The position numbers and the translations under genes were made by a program. A DNA stretch of 64,000 nucleotides, from contig CM042548.1 in assembly GCA_023630585.1 (NCBI GenBank), forward strand, positions 14,787,027-14,851,026. The letters are read 5' to 3'. Below the pieces are notes generated by a model. That model was not told the DNA's origin. It saw nothing but the letters and a program-made list of their open reading frames with translations, and ran no database searches. The stretch comes from Cranoglanis bouderius. Its lineage: Eukaryota; Chordata; Actinopteri; Siluriformes; Cranoglanididae. Positions 25,648 through 37,760 of the stretch are shown one piece after another. Numbering within the stretch: position 1 is the stretch's first letter; each line of letters opens with the position of its first letter.

Positions 25648-26577
25648 GGCATTTCTGGGATTCCATTGCTGCAAGCCTTGGGGGTGTCCTCTAGACAGTG
25701 TATCCCAAGCATCCGTCATGCTTTGATGGGCGGGATCGATACAGACACTGAGAGAGAGTGAGCGTCCGTTTTCCTCTATCCTGACCAGATGAGACCCCAA
25801 CGTACCGTCCGGCAGAGGAATGACTTAGCACGTACCACTTACACACCAACACACTCTAATAAGCATCCAGCCCGTATTGTCACAAATCATTATCGTTGTT
25901 AGAATTTCTACATTTTGCCTGAGGTTGGGTTGGAAAATACCACAGCACATGCAAACACACAGCTTCAAATGCCATTAATAACAGCTTTCTCTTGCTGTGT
26001 ATCATATAAGAAATAAAACTCTCCACTGAGTTACTGTTAGCACCCTGATATAGACTTTTCTTTTCCTATAACAGCGTGTCATAAAGGGTTTTATTGCTCA
26101 TATAACCACAGAAATTAACCAATGATTATGATTTTGTACTAATTAAACAATGAAACATACTTTTTACCCATTTAACTTCTTGCTATCACTTATAGTAGTT
26201 GTTCTTTCATTTTCTCTTCAAATGAATGTTATTATTATTATTATTATTATTATTAGTAGTAGTAGTAGTAGTAGTAGTAGTAATAGTAGTAGTATGTTAA
26301 CTATTATTTTTTTATAAGAATAATTTATTGTATAATTTCTGTACAGTCCAATTTTAGTGGTTTAAAATAGTTAATACACTAAGCATCCATGGTAATGTCA
26401 GTGAAATCAATATCTGATTATTCACTTCAGTGATGAATGAAGTCATTGTCATCATGGTAACATAAAATTTTGACAGGCCTGGCTACTGTTTAATAAATCG
26501 CTGGAAGTCAAATATAGAGAAATGTATATTTATGCTTATTTATTGTAATGAGTGTAAAGCTGCAGCAATGTTCCTCT

Positions 26578-26579
<2 letters not shown>
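24491..26579. other. nrxn3: AT-rich intron with CA, TTA/GTA repeats
   Basis: It contains (CA)n 25590-25643, (TTA)n(GTA)n 26230-26294 and one fragment of the dispersed repeat. No gene was recognised. Confidence 0.6.
26025..26210 (+). repeat. Dispersed palindromic repeat family, partial copy
   Basis: TGAGTTACTGTTAGCACCCT, then TTTTCCTATAACAGCGTGTC and ATATAACCACAGAAATTAAC match the shared order of family words. Confidence 0.55.

Positions 26580-26669
<90 letters not shown>
26580..26669. repeat. (AT)n, left flank of Tc1 element
   Basis: A 90-bp AT tract ending exactly at the transposon border. Confidence 0.97.
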
Positions 26670-26674
<5 letters not shown>

Positions 26675-28266
26675 GGTATAGAAAAGAATCACCCCCCTTT
26701 AAAATAATAACATTTTGTTGCTTTTCAGCCTGAAATGAAGACGGACACAGTTTTTGTTTTAACCAGCTGTATTTACTCAGTGAAACTTATAACATCCAAG
26801 TCAAAGATATAATAACAACATATAACAACAACAAAGATATAATAACAACAAATAACAACAACAACATGTCAGGAAAAAATAAATAAATAAATAAATAAAC
26901 AGAATCACTGAGTTGGAAAAAGGATCACCCCCCTCCTAAAAATGACTTGTAAACTCAATAAGGTGTAGCTAATCACCTTCTCAATGGCACGCAAAGCCAT
27001 TTGACTTTCAACTGTGATCAGCTGTGGTCATTTTGATTAGCTCAGCATGAAAAGAGCTTTCCTGGAGCATTTTGTAGTGCAACTGAAGCATTCAACCAAC
27101 TATGGGTAGCAAGGCACTGTCAAAAGATCTCCGGGATAAAGTTGTGGACAGGCACAAGTCAGGAGATGGATACAAAAAAAATTAAAAGGCTTTATCAATG
27201 CGTAGAAGCACAGTGATATCTATTATTAAGAAGTGGAAGGTATTTGGTACAACACAGACCCTCCCTGGATCAAAATGTCGCTCCAAACTGGATGAAAGAG
27301 CCAGGAGGAAACTGGTCAGAGAGGCTACCAAGAGTGACAAAGACAAAGAGTGGTCATTGTGTGCATGGGACAACAATATCACAAATACTCCACAAATGTG
27401 GCTTGTATGGGAGGGTTGCAAGAAAAAAGCCACCCACGACTGAGCTTTGCCTAAACGCACCTTGAAGATTCTGAGGCCACATGGAAAAAGGTGTTATGGT
27501 CAGATGAGACTAAAATTGAATTATTTGGCCTCAACACCAAACGATATGTCTGGCGGAAATCCAATACAGCTCACCATCCAAATAACACCATTCCTACAGT
27601 AAAGCATGGAGGTGGTAATATCCTGTTATGGGGGTGTTTCTCTGAAGCAAGGACTGGAGCATTTGTCAGGATAGAAGGAAAATGGATGGGGAAAAATACC
27701 GTCAAATTCTTGAGGAAAATCTGCTGCCCTCTGCCGGAAGAAGGTTTACTTTCCAACATGACAATGACCCAAAGCACACAGCAAAACCGACCACACAGTG
27801 GTTGAAGGAGAAAAAGGTGAATGTCCTTGCATGGCCTAGTCAGAGCCCAGACTTCAACCCCATTGAAAATCTGTGGAATGACTTGAAGACTGCAGTCTAC
27901 AAACGGTCACCATCAAATTTAACTGAACTTGAGCAGTTCTGCAAAGAAGAGTGGGCAAATATTGCAAAGTCTAGATGTGCAAAGTTAGTAGAGACATATC
28001 CCAACAGACTAAAGGCTGTAATTAAAAAAATAAGGCAAATTAAAGCAAGGGGGTGATCCTTTTTCCAACTCAGTGATTCTGTTTTATTTATTTATTTATT
28101 ATTTATTTCCTGACATGTTGGTGTTATATCTTTCACTTGGATGTTATAAGTTGCACTGAGTAAATACAGCTGGATAAAACAAAAACTGTGTCCGTCTTCA
28201 TTTCAGGCTGAAAAGCAACAAAATGTGATTATTTTAAAGGGGGATGATTCTTTTCTATACCCACTG
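26670..28266 (+). mobile_element. Tc1/mariner element, full length but inactive
   Basis: About 1.6 kb with long inverted ends (TGGGTATAGAAAAGAATCAC on the left; the complement of GTGGGTATAGAAAAGAATCA on the right) and TA at both borders. An inner repeat of the end motif (AAAAGGATCACCCCCC, near 26929 and mirrored near 28050) gives an IR/DR arrangement. It sits in a TA microsatellite: (AT)45 on the left and a TA/GA compound repeat on the right. Confidence 0.9.
27102..28056 (+). pseudogene. Tc1-like transposase pseudogene
   Basis: The start is MGSKALSKDLRDKVVDRHKS. A stop follows at codon 28, after GDGYKKN, and at least three frame changes occur. Still visible are the helix-turn-helix part (STVISIIKKWKVFGTTQTLP), the first catalytic Asp in LWSDETKIELFG, the second Asp in FQHDNDPKHTAK and the final Glu in NPIENLWNDLK. 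The product would have been a DD34E-type cut-and-paste transposase. As read it is broken and cannot make one protein. Confidence 0.92.
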
Positions 28267-28275
28267 TATGTGTAT

Positions 28276-28428
<153 letters not shown>

Positions 28429-28561
28429 TTTCTACACAGATTATTTTAAAGGTTGAGTGTTTGTATGTTATGCAAATATCCTAAAATGGATTTGGATTTG
28501 GACGCCGGTCCATTAACCTTATGTTGAAGGGAATCTGGAACCATGGCACATTTTGTGTTTC

Positions 28562-28564
<3 letters not shown>

Positions 28565-28629
<65 letters not shown>

Positions 28630-28916
28630 CTCTCCAGACAGTGTCAGTGTGAGACTGTGTCTCAGAAACCATTTTCTGGAGGAGAGGCCTGCTGCCTGCC
28701 GCAATCCTTGTTCAGCTCCACTGGTTTGCTCCACCCTTCTGCAGTCCTTATAGTCGCTACTATTAGCTTTTTCCTTTTCTGGTTGTGTGTGTGTGCTACT
28801 GCTTTTTTATTTTTAATTAGTATTAAATCACACTCAGTGAGTAACACAGTGAAGTACAAAGCATAGATGACGATCTCTAATAACTCTCTAATATTCCAAT
28901 ATGATGTGTGAATGTT

Positions 28917-28972
<56 letters not shown>

Positions 28973-29114
28973 ACAGAGAGATGCATCGGGTTTGGACAAG
29001 AGTGGGTGTGAGAGCAGCAGGGAGATTTGGACTTGGACCAGGTATGAGAAGACACGGACCATCTGCTGGATGCCTTTGATAAACATAGCAACCATGCACA
29101 CACCCTATGCTAAA

Positions 29115-29168
<54 letters not shown>
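28565..29168. repeat. Three (GT)/(AC) tracts
   Basis: GT at 28565-28627, GT at 28919-28971 and AC at 29119-29168. The last is followed by CATTCACACCTGAGGGCAAT, which looks like a SINE-like repeat tail. Confidence 0.95.
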
Positions 29169-29170
<2 letters not shown>

Positions 29171-29219
29171 ATTCACACCTGAGGGCAATTTAGAGTCACC
29201 AATTCACCTGCCTGCATGT

Positions 29220-29940
29220 TTTTATTTGACTTTATTACATTTTATTTTACATTTTACAATTTAAACACTGGCTAGCACCAACATGCTGACTTGTTATTTT
29301 TGCTTTCCTCTTATATGCACTACAACCTGGAGAATGAAATGAAAATAATATCACCATTATGTCATTGTAACTTTAGTAGCATTGCTGAGACTAGCTACAG
29401 GCGCCTGGCATACGGTGGAGCGTTTATTTACGTACATTATAAAGCTGTCCTTCCACATTTTCACCGTATTGTGTGCGAATTGCCAACAGACGACTTGTAG
29501 CTGTGATGTATTTTGCACTATTGTTATTTTTACATGTGTCATTTTGCCTATTTTTGTTACTTGCGTTAATGAAGGAACATCTGTGAAACTGAACACTGAA
29601 TATATTGTTACTATAAATTAACTGTATATATCATTTATGCTTAAAGGTGTGCAAACTTATTAATATTAATATTTTGCAATAATTACCATTTCTGCAATTT
29701 AAACACCAGATAATTATATAATAAGTTCATCTGACTGCAGCAGCGTTCATTCAGAAATAATAAAGGTCAAGATGAGGAAAGATTAAAAAGAGGAGATGAA
29801 TACGTGAACTTAGTTTAAAGGCCACACCGTACTAGGACTGAGAGCAGGATTGTCTCTTTTAGCTTTTCTTAGATATGATGAACCCTCAGCTCGTTTCAGC
29901 ATGTGCAGTTCTGCCCATGCTCTTAAAAGCTGATAAAAGT
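29220..29940. other. nrxn3: AT-rich intron, nothing recognised
   Basis: No repeat, transposon or coding signature was seen. Confidence 0.5.
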
Positions 29941-30070
29941 CAAGTCAATTCAAGTCAAGTCAAGTAGGTTTTTAGTGTCATTCTCCTATATAGCTTGTAT
30001 ACATTGGAACGAAATGACGTTCTCAATTCTGTTCCGTTACTCCTTTCTCTGAGGGACGCACACATCATGA
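29940..30070 (+). repeat. Possible LINE 3'-UTR fragment before a GAAA array
   Basis: GTCAAGTCAAGTAGGTTTTT, then TGTCATTCTCCTATATAGCT and CATTGGAACGAAATGACGTT resemble a common fish retroelement tail. The GAAA array begins directly after, which fits microsatellite growth from a retroposon end. Confidence 0.4.
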
Positions 30071-30082
30071 GCATCATGAGGA

Positions 30083-30097
30083 AGAAAGAAAGAACAA

Positions 30098-30196
<99 letters not shown>

Positions 30197-30475
30197 GAAA
30201 GAAAAACAAATGGCATAACCTCATCTGTCTGACCAAAACAAAGTCCACCAATATCTTACACAGACTACATAGTGTTTCTCTGTCTTCTCTGATAATTCAA
30301 ACTACAATACAGACCACTGAAAAACGAAACAAAACAACACACGTTGAAAAAAATAATAAAAATCATAAAACTATGTGAAGAATAAGAAAAAGTCAACAGC
30401 AAGAAAGACAAGGATAGGAGAAAAAAACAGAGAAAAAGTAGTTAGAGTAAGGGCAGATGCCAAAACTCTAGCACA

Positions 30476-30563
<88 letters not shown>

Positions 30564-30564
30564 A
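30083..30564. repeat. (GAAA)n 30083-30195 and 30474-30564
   Basis: Two polypurine GAAA arrays of about 113 and 91 bp, both purine on the plus strand. Confidence 0.96.
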
Positions 30565-30599
30565 GTAGCCATAAACACTGAAGTTTTGAAATGTTTCTG

Positions 30600-31564
30600 C
30601 ACACCACTGTTTAATAGTTAATAAATAATAATTCCTTAGAATACTTAAGAATAAAATAAGATAAATTAACTACAATGCACATGATTGATAAATAAAATAA
30701 AATGTAATATCATAAAAATAAAAATAAATAAATAATAGCAAGCCAAAGCAAAGAAAAACAAGAAGAAGCAAAAAAGGAGCAAAGGATGATGGCAAAAAGT
30801 TATCAATGCAAAAAGTAACAAAATATCCTCAATTTTATTATTATACAGATCGTTTCGCTAAACTACATAGTAATTGATTTGTTTGTTTGTTTTTTTAAGT
30901 TAAAATGCACTGAAAAGGCATAACCTTTAATACATAATAGATTGATTAAAATAATGGACACTACAGGTGATATAAAGAAGATAAAATTAGGAATGATGCC
31001 ATTCTTCCTGGGAAAGGTTTTAGTCTTAAAAAAAAAAAAAAAAACTGCACTGATGTTATCCTTATCCTTTAAACGCTCGAGCTGATCCCTGTGTGTAGGA
31101 CCAAACATGAAACTACATCAGAGTCAGTAGGTGTAGATTAACACTTCCTCCTTTCCTCCACAGACTCTTATTATTCCATTCTGCAGGTTTTAATTGTCGC
31201 TTTCACGATCTGTTTTAATCTGTGCCATTAGCTGGATTTCATTAATTATTTCCTGTTTTCAGTTACAGGTATGACTGGAATGAGGAGCTCTACGAGGGCC
31301 ATGTGAGAGGGAGAAAATAAAAGTTTGAGCACATGTTTCAAAAGGAATGTAATTTAAAGTATCTGAAATCATACAGGATGTTTGTGTTCTTATCCGTCTA
31401 ACATTCCAAAGAAAGAATCTTTAAAAAAGAAAATGCATGAAGCGCAGACGATGCAAATCCATTCGAGACGTGGAATTGCTTCATATACGAGGTTAATCAG
31501 TAAAGCAAAAATATTTGACTAACGTGAAATATCTTGGCTTATGTAAAATCTTCACCCATATATA
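30600..31564. other. nrxn3: AT-rich intron, nothing recognised
   Basis: A-rich with poly-A runs (31028-31044). No gene or transposon was seen before the element at 31565. Confidence 0.5.
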
Positions 31565-31774
31565 CAGTTCCCTCCACTAATATTGGCATCCTTGGTAAAT
31601 ATGAGCGAAGAAGCCTGTGAAAAATTGTCTTTATTGTTTAACCTTTTGATCTTTTGTTCAAAAAATTCACAAAAATACTCAAAAATATCAAACAATTGCA
31701 AACACAACACAGGTTTATAAAAAAAAAAAACTTTGTTAAATATCGGTGTGTAACAGTTATCGGCACCCTTTTAG

Positions 31775-32954
31775 TCAACACTTTGTGCTACCTCCCTTTG
31801 CCAAGATAACAGCTCTGAGTCTTCTCCTATAATGCCTGATGAGGTTGGAGAATACATGGCAAGGGATCTGAGACCATTCCTCCATACAGAATCTCTCCAG
31901 ATCCTTCAAATTTAGAGGTCCACGCTGGTGGACTCTCATCTTCAGTTGACCCCACAGGTTTTCTATGGGTTTCAAGTCAGGGGACTGGGATGGCCATGGC
32001 AGGAGCTTGATTTTGGGTCAGTAAACCATTTTTGTGTTGATTTTGATGTATGTTTTTGATCATTGTCTTGCTGGAAGATCCGACCACGGCCCATTCTAAG
32101 CTTTCTGGCAGAGGCAGTCAGGTATTCATTTAATATCTGTTGATATTTGATAGAGTCCATGATGCCATGTATCCTAACAAAATGTCCAGGTCCTCTGGCA
32201 GAAAAACAGTTCCAAATCATTAAAGAGCCACCACCATATTTAACTGTGGGCATGAGATACTGTTCCATATGGCTACCTCTCTGTGTACACCAAAACCACC
32301 TCTGGTGTTTATTGCCAAAAACCACCTATTTTGGTTTCATCTGACCATAGAACCTGATCCCATTTGAAGTTCAAGTAGTGTCTGGCCAACTGAAGATGCT
32401 TGAATTTGTTTTGAAAGTGACAATGTGAAGGCCTATGGTAACCCATACTCAGAATTTGTCCTCTGCATTTAACCCATCCAAGTTAGTGCACACACATTAG
32501 GAGTTGTGAGTAGTGAACACACACACTACAAACCGTGAACACACCTGGAGCAGTGGGCAGCCATTTTTGCTGCGGCACCCTGGGAGAAGTTGAGCATTAA
32601 GGGCTTTGCTCAAGGGCCCAGCAGTGGCAGCTGTAGGTGACTTCGGATTGTAGTTTTGGAGACTTTCTGACCCCAAAAAGCAACTAACTTCTGCAATTCT
32701 CCAGCTGTGATCCTTGAAGATTTTTGGGCCACTCGAACCATCCTCTTCACAGTGTGTTGAGACAATATAGACACACGTCCAATTCCAGGTTGATTCATAA
32801 CATTTCCAGTTGACTGGAACTTCTTAATTATTGCCCTGATGGTGGAAATGGGCATTTTCAATACTTGTGCTATTTTCTTATAGCCATTTCCCATTTTGTG
32901 AAGCTCAACAACCTTTTGCCGCACAACACAGCTATATTCCTTGGTCTAACGCAT
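31775..32954 (-). pseudogene. Tc1-like transposase pseudogene, interrupted
   Basis: N-terminal DNA-binding part: RQKVVELHKMGNGYKKIAQV and the second helix-turn-helix with ITAGELQKLV. A foreign insertion then splits it. The catalytic part resumes as NKFKHLQLARHYLNFKWDQV followed by LWSDETKI. Then come KYGGGSLMIWNCFSARGPGH, FQQDNDQKHTSKS (second Asp) and PIENLWGQLKMRV (Glu). There are several frame changes and an early stop after Met-Arg. About 16 residues before NKFKHLQ appear to be lost at the insertion. Confidence 0.88.
32411..32637 (+). repeat. SINE-like repeat nested in the Tc1 element
   Basis: The phrases CTCTGCATTTAACCCATCC, GAGCAGTGGGCAGCCATT and GGGCTTTGCTCAAGGGCCCA belong to a repeat that I recall as very common in teleost genomes, probably retroposon-derived. 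The borders were set by where the transposase reading is lost and regained. No clear target duplication was seen. Confidence 0.6.
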
Positions 32955-33548
32955 TGTTATGAATGACTACGGGAATTTGACCTATGTGTTACCTCATATT
33001 TATAACGCTGTGAAACAGGAAGTCATGGTTGAACAATTTCCTGTTCCTAGTCACCCAGGTGTACTAAAAAAAATGTAAAATATCAATGGGAATATACTTC
33101 AAATATATTTTTCTCATATGAATTCATAGGGGTGCCAATAATTGTTGCACACCTATATTTAACAAAGATATATATTTTTTGGATAAACCTGTGTTGTGTT
33201 TGCAATTGTTTGATATCCATGAGAGCAGAATATTTTCTTTATATTAATATTTTAACAAAAGATCAAAAGATTAAACAGTAAAGACAATTTTTCACAGCCT
33301 TCTTTGCTTATATTTACCAAGGGTGCCAATATTAGTGGAGGCCAAAGCTGTAGATAGAAGATGCTTCTGTTATAAATAAACCCAATTACGTTCATATATG
33401 TTACATGATACTTTTTAAAAAAGTGAGTTATAGCTAATTATAAAGCTAATCGTGCAGGCATGTATATTTCCAATCGTATATTTAAATAAATGCGGGCAAG
33501 AGGTTGATCATTAGACCAAAAATGACATTTTTCCATAGATAAATTGCT

Positions 33549-33707
33549 ATGGGTATAGAAAAGAAGCACCCCCCTTTAAAATAATCAAATTTTGTTGCTT
33601 TCCAGCCTGAAATGAAGACAGACACAGTTTTTGTTTTATCCAGCTGTATTTACTCAGTGCAACTTATAACATCCAAGTGAAAGATATAACACCAACATGG
33701 CAGAAAA

Positions 33708-33738
<31 letters not shown>

Positions 33739-34913
33739 ATAGTACAGATGTGTCTGTACTAACTGTTGGGATATGTCTCTATGAACTTTGCACATCTAGA
33801 CCTTGCAATATTTGCCCACTTTTCTTTGCAGAACTGCTCAAGTTCAGTTAAATTTGATGGTGACCGTTTGTGGACTGCAGTCTTCAAGTCATTCCACAGA
33901 TTTTCAATGGGGTTTAAGTCTGGGCTCTGACTACTCCATGCAAGGACATTCACCTTTCTGGCAGACAACTTTCTGGCAGAGGGCAGCAGATTTTCCTTAA
34001 GAATTTGACGATATTTTGCCCCATCCATTTTCCTTCTATCCTGACAAGTGCTCCAGTCCCTGCTGCAGAGAAACACCCCCATAACAGGCTATTACCACCT
34101 CCATGCTTTACTGAAGGAATGGTGTTATTTGGATGGTGAGCTGTATTGGATTTCTGCCAGTCATATCGTTTGCTGTTGAGGCCAGATAATTCAATTTTAG
34201 TCTCATCTGACCATAACACCTTTTTCCATGTGGCCTCAGAATCTTCAAGGTGCGTTTAGGCAAAGCTCAGTCGTGGGTGGCTTTTTCTTGCAACCCTCCC
34301 ATACAAGCCACATTTGTGGAGAATTTGTGATATTGTTGTCACATGCACACAATGACCACTCTTTGTCATAAATTCCTGCAACTGCTTCAGAGTTACTGTA
34401 GGCCTCTTGGTAGCCTCTCTCATCCAGTTTGGAGCGACGTCCTGATCCAGGGAGTGTCTGTGTTGTACCAAATACCTTCCACTTCTTAATAATAGACTTC
34501 ACTGTGCTTGTAGGCATTGATAAAGCCTTTGAATTTGTTTTGTATCCATCTCCTGACTTGTGCGTGTCCACAACTTTATCCCGGAGATCTTTTGACGGTA
34601 CCTTGCCACCCATAGTTGATTGTTTGTTTCAGTTGCACTACAAAATGCTCCAGGAAAGCTCTTTTCATGCTGAGCTAATCAAAATAACCACAGCTGATCA
34701 CAGTTGAAAGTCAAATGGCTTTGCGTGCCATTGAGGTGATTAGCTACACCTTATTGAGTTTACAAGTCATTTTTTAGGAGGGGGGTGATCCTTTTTTCAA
34801 CTCAGTGATTCTGTTTTTTTATTTTTTTTTAAATTATTTTTTATGGTGTTATATCTTTCACTTGTATAAGTTGTACTGAGTAAATACAGCTGGATAAAAC
34901 AAAAACTGTGTCC
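33549..34913 (-). mobile_element. Tc1-like element, same family as 26.7 kb, one end missing
   Basis: The left border GGGTATAGAAAAGAAGCACC and the interior match the 26670-28266 element, in opposite orientation. On the right the match runs out after AAAAACTGTGTCCG at 34913, about 65 bp before the expected terminus, so the outer inverted end is lost. A TAAA microsatellite lies inside at about 33706-33740. Confidence 0.85.
33759..34613 (-). pseudogene. Tc1-like transposase pseudogene
   Basis: It begins MGGKVPSKDLRDKVVDTHKS and shows STVKSIIKKWKVFGTTQTLP, LWSDETKIELSGLNSKRYDW, KHGGGNSLLWGCFSAAGTGA and NPIENLWNDLKTAVHKRSPS. The second-Asp block (HDNDPKHT) is gone: SARKL jumps to SARKVNVLAWSSQSPDLNP, an in-element deletion that removes a catalytic residue. 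Further frame changes break the middle. It is non-functional. Confidence 0.88.
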
Positions 34914-36169
34914 GTACTGTGTATATGTTCTGCTTTTTACACCTCATCCAATGTTACTCTGACATTTTCAATGTCAAGCCGACTGTGTAATTTGATTTGA
35001 TGTACTGTAATTCTAAAAACAATAATAACAGCAACAACAAGGCAAGGGGGACAAGGTGAGAATATGAAAAATATTAAAATATGCATTAATTAGCTTCAGA
35101 TATTTAACATATAGAGATTATAGAGAGCTAAAAAAAGAGGTTATTTATGGCTAGTTATAAGGATAAATACACAAAAAAAAACAACACCATTGCATTCCAG
35201 ATTTTTCCTCCAAAATAGCCTAGCATAAAAAACTGAATTTTATAGGAAATAAAATTTTAAAAAATAATGATAATAGAAAGGTTTTTTTTTTTTGGCCAGT
35301 TATTCTACTGTCAGTGCATAATATCTTTAATTATAAGCGTAATAATAAAAAATACAATAAAATAAAATAAAAGAACAAGGTGCGGGACATGGATCATTAT
35401 ACCAAAATAACCCTTTGAACATTTAAATATATAAATTCCTATTTATGTATGTATTATGTTTGTTTGTTTGTTTATTCATTCATTCATTCATCAAAAAAAG
35501 TCTTACTGTATGGTTTTACTTATAAGGCTAATCATATAGGCACTTGTATTTAAAAAAGGAGGGGGGTGGGTGGAGTTTGGATTGATTATTAGATCAAGGA
35601 TGACATTTTAATCAGTAAGGTGATTTTTTTTAAATTGCAAATGTCAAATTTCTTACTTCACCAAGTGTTACTTTCACTCTGTTCCTTTTTTTTCTGTTAC
35701 TCCTCCAAGCTTTTTTTCCCCAAGCGATTTAATTCTCTCTACTGCAATTCTCAAGTAAAAGATAAGCACCTTAATGCTAGAACAAAAAATAAACAAACAA
35801 ACAAACAATGCAATCTTCTGAGGACAAAATAAAATGGTTCAGATGATCATATGCAAAGATAAAATAAGGTGAGAGAAATTAGAATGCGTTTCACAATCAG
35901 GGTGGATGAGCCAAAGAAAATGGAGAGTGAGACGAAGGATGAGAGGGGGATAGAAACGTTTTTCCATGCAGCACAGCCCTGATAGGCATCAGCAATTTCT
36001 GCACACACTCCACTCCTCATTTGTTACTGGCCGTGACCGACGCAGTGGCCGGGTGTCGAGGAATTTAACATCGACGCACAGAAAGAGCTCGGCTCACTGG
36101 AATAGGGCGTGGAAACACAGCAACGGTGGCGGCCATTTTGATTTGTGATTTTGTGATACATTTTCTATA

Positions 36170-36545
36170 AGAGCAGCTCTGAGAGTAGTTCCTGACATTA
36201 ACGTTTCTATAGTAACAACTCACTCACAGTGACTTGTACGGCAGACGCTCCACATCAACAGTTGATTGTGAAGTTTTGCATAAGGAGACGTTTATTTAAC
36301 ATTTATGAAAGGAGTCTCCAGTGTCTCCTTCCAGCTGTAACTTTAAGTTTTCTGGCGTCTTCATGACAAGCTGCATGTTTTGTCTTATTAACTTCAAGAG
36401 AGAAAGAGAAAGAGAGGCTGTTTATAGCTGCTATAATGTAAGTGGGAACAGGAACAAACTTGTTTGTGGTTTAAAGGTTGTCATATACCTGTGCTATAAG
36501 CGGAATAAAACACGTTGAAACATGCTGTTATAGGAAAATAATCTT
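36170..36545 (-). repeat. Dispersed palindromic repeat family, near-complete reverse copy
   Basis: Read on the minus strand it carries the family words in order. On the plus strand these are GTTTCTATAGTAACAACTCA, GACTTGTACGGCAGACGCTC, GTTTATAGCTGCTATAATGT and ATGCTGTTATAGGAAAATAA. Confidence 0.65.
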
Positions 36546-36839
36546 GGCTCACCGAAACAGGAAGTGGAAATGCTGCAGCGATGACCATTCTGATTTCTGC
36601 AAAAAGCATGCTTGGACATCCTAAGCGAATAATTTCTCTAACACTTGGGGTTCTGGATTCTGATCGTAACTATAAATGGAAAAAAAAAAAAAAATACAAT
36701 GTGTTTTCTGATGCCAGTGAAACAACGGACTATTCTCAAGAAAAATTCCTAATCGTTTGCCTGTCATAACTGATTTGGGTTTATGTGCTGAGTGCATTCC
36801 TAAACAATTATATCACTTTTTTTTCTCTTCCCTCTCGCA

Positions 36840-37165
36840 GGATGTAACATTTGAAATATGCACAATGCAAATGTACAAAGCTCGCAAAATAAATATTGAA
36901 CCTGAGCTCTGGCACTAAACGCCTGTCTTATCTGGTTCAAGTAGAAAGCGACGTGCAGGACCCGCTGCCCTCGCCTGGCACGTCTCCACGGCAACGCCGC
37001 GCCGCTGAAAAATGGCATCCAGACATAGATGCCCCTTCATTAGATATCAACGCGTCGGCTGACAGCAGAGATAATGGCCAATAACACGGTCTTATGTTGG
37101 GAGTAAATGAAAGTCTCCAGGGATTTGGAGACATGCTTCAGGAAGCAGCACAGTCCTTTGGCCAA
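36840..37165. promoter_or_regulatory. Candidate intronic regulatory block
   Basis: A unique stretch holding an octamer word ATGCAAAT (36865-36872) and GTCTCCACGGCAAC (36982-36995), one base off the RFX X-box type GTNNCCATGGCAAC. The surrounding DNA is GC-rich for this window. Motif matches alone are weak evidence. Confidence 0.25.
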
Positions 37166-37167
37166 AG

Positions 37168-37201
<34 letters not shown>
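37168..37201. repeat. (AC)n, short
   Basis: A CA tract of 34 bp. Confidence 0.9.
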
Positions 37202-37203
<2 letters not shown>

Positions 37204-37574
37204 ATAAATATATACCTACATTCTGTGTGCATGAAAACAGCAACCATATATTATTATATACATAAAATGTCTGATATATTTACTAAAATAAACTCACAAA
37301 TTTTATTTTTAACGGCTACCCGCTCTTAGATGTCTGATTTGAATCTGTGTCAAATTTGTTAATGCTAAATTCACATTTTTACACTTTAAACCATCATTCT
37401 CGAAAACAAGATCACAGAAAAAGTTTATGATGTCACAAAATAAGCTTCATGGCCTTGAACCAATCACAGCAGATATGCAATTTATTAAACATTAACAGCG
37501 TGGGACTGTGGAAACCATGCTAGGTTGATAACTTGGCATATCAAGCAGTTAACTAGCAAGCTAGCATTGTGGCA

Positions 37575-37760
37575 TAGGAATTATTTTCCTATAACAACAC
37601 ATTCCAAAGTGTTTTATTCCTCTTATACCACAGCAATTTGCAAAAAAAAATAAAAATAAATAAAAAATTATTAAAGAACATTATGCTTGAAATCTGTTTA
37701 TAGTTTCTAGTTATGTTGAACATCAGTGAAAACAAGTTAGTTCCTTTCTCAAAGGTAATA
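37575..37760 (+). repeat. Dispersed palindromic repeat family, partial copy
   Basis: ATTTTCCTATAACAACACAT, TTCCTCTTATACCACAGCAA and AAACAAGTTAGTTCCTTTCT are present in family order. Confidence 0.6.

Larger units (their letters stand above)
31565..33350 (-). mobile_element. Tc1-like element with nested SINE-like insertion
   Basis: The ends are CAGTTCCCTCCACTAATATT on the left and the complement of ATTAGTGGAGGCCAAAGCTG on the right, with TA at both borders. Inverted termini of roughly 150 bp carry the phrase TTGGCACCCTTGGTAAATAT. The family differs from the 26.7-kb and 33.5-kb elements. It lies in minus orientation and is interrupted at about 32411-32637. Confidence 0.88.
33420..35610 (+). repeat. 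Three diverged local repeat units around a Tc1 insertion
   Basis: Similar phrases occur at about 33430-33530 (TTATAAAGCTAATCGTGCAG; TTGATCATTAGACCAAAAAT), 35377-35415 (GGATCATTATACCAAAATAA) and 35515-35610 (TTATAAGGCTAATCATATAG; TTGATTATTAGATCAAGGAT). The 33.5-kb Tc1 element lies between the first and second. Confidence 0.4.

Noticed and set aside
29955..30581. Lys-Glu-Arg or Phe-Leu-Ser repeat proteins
   Set aside because: Translation of GAAA arrays.
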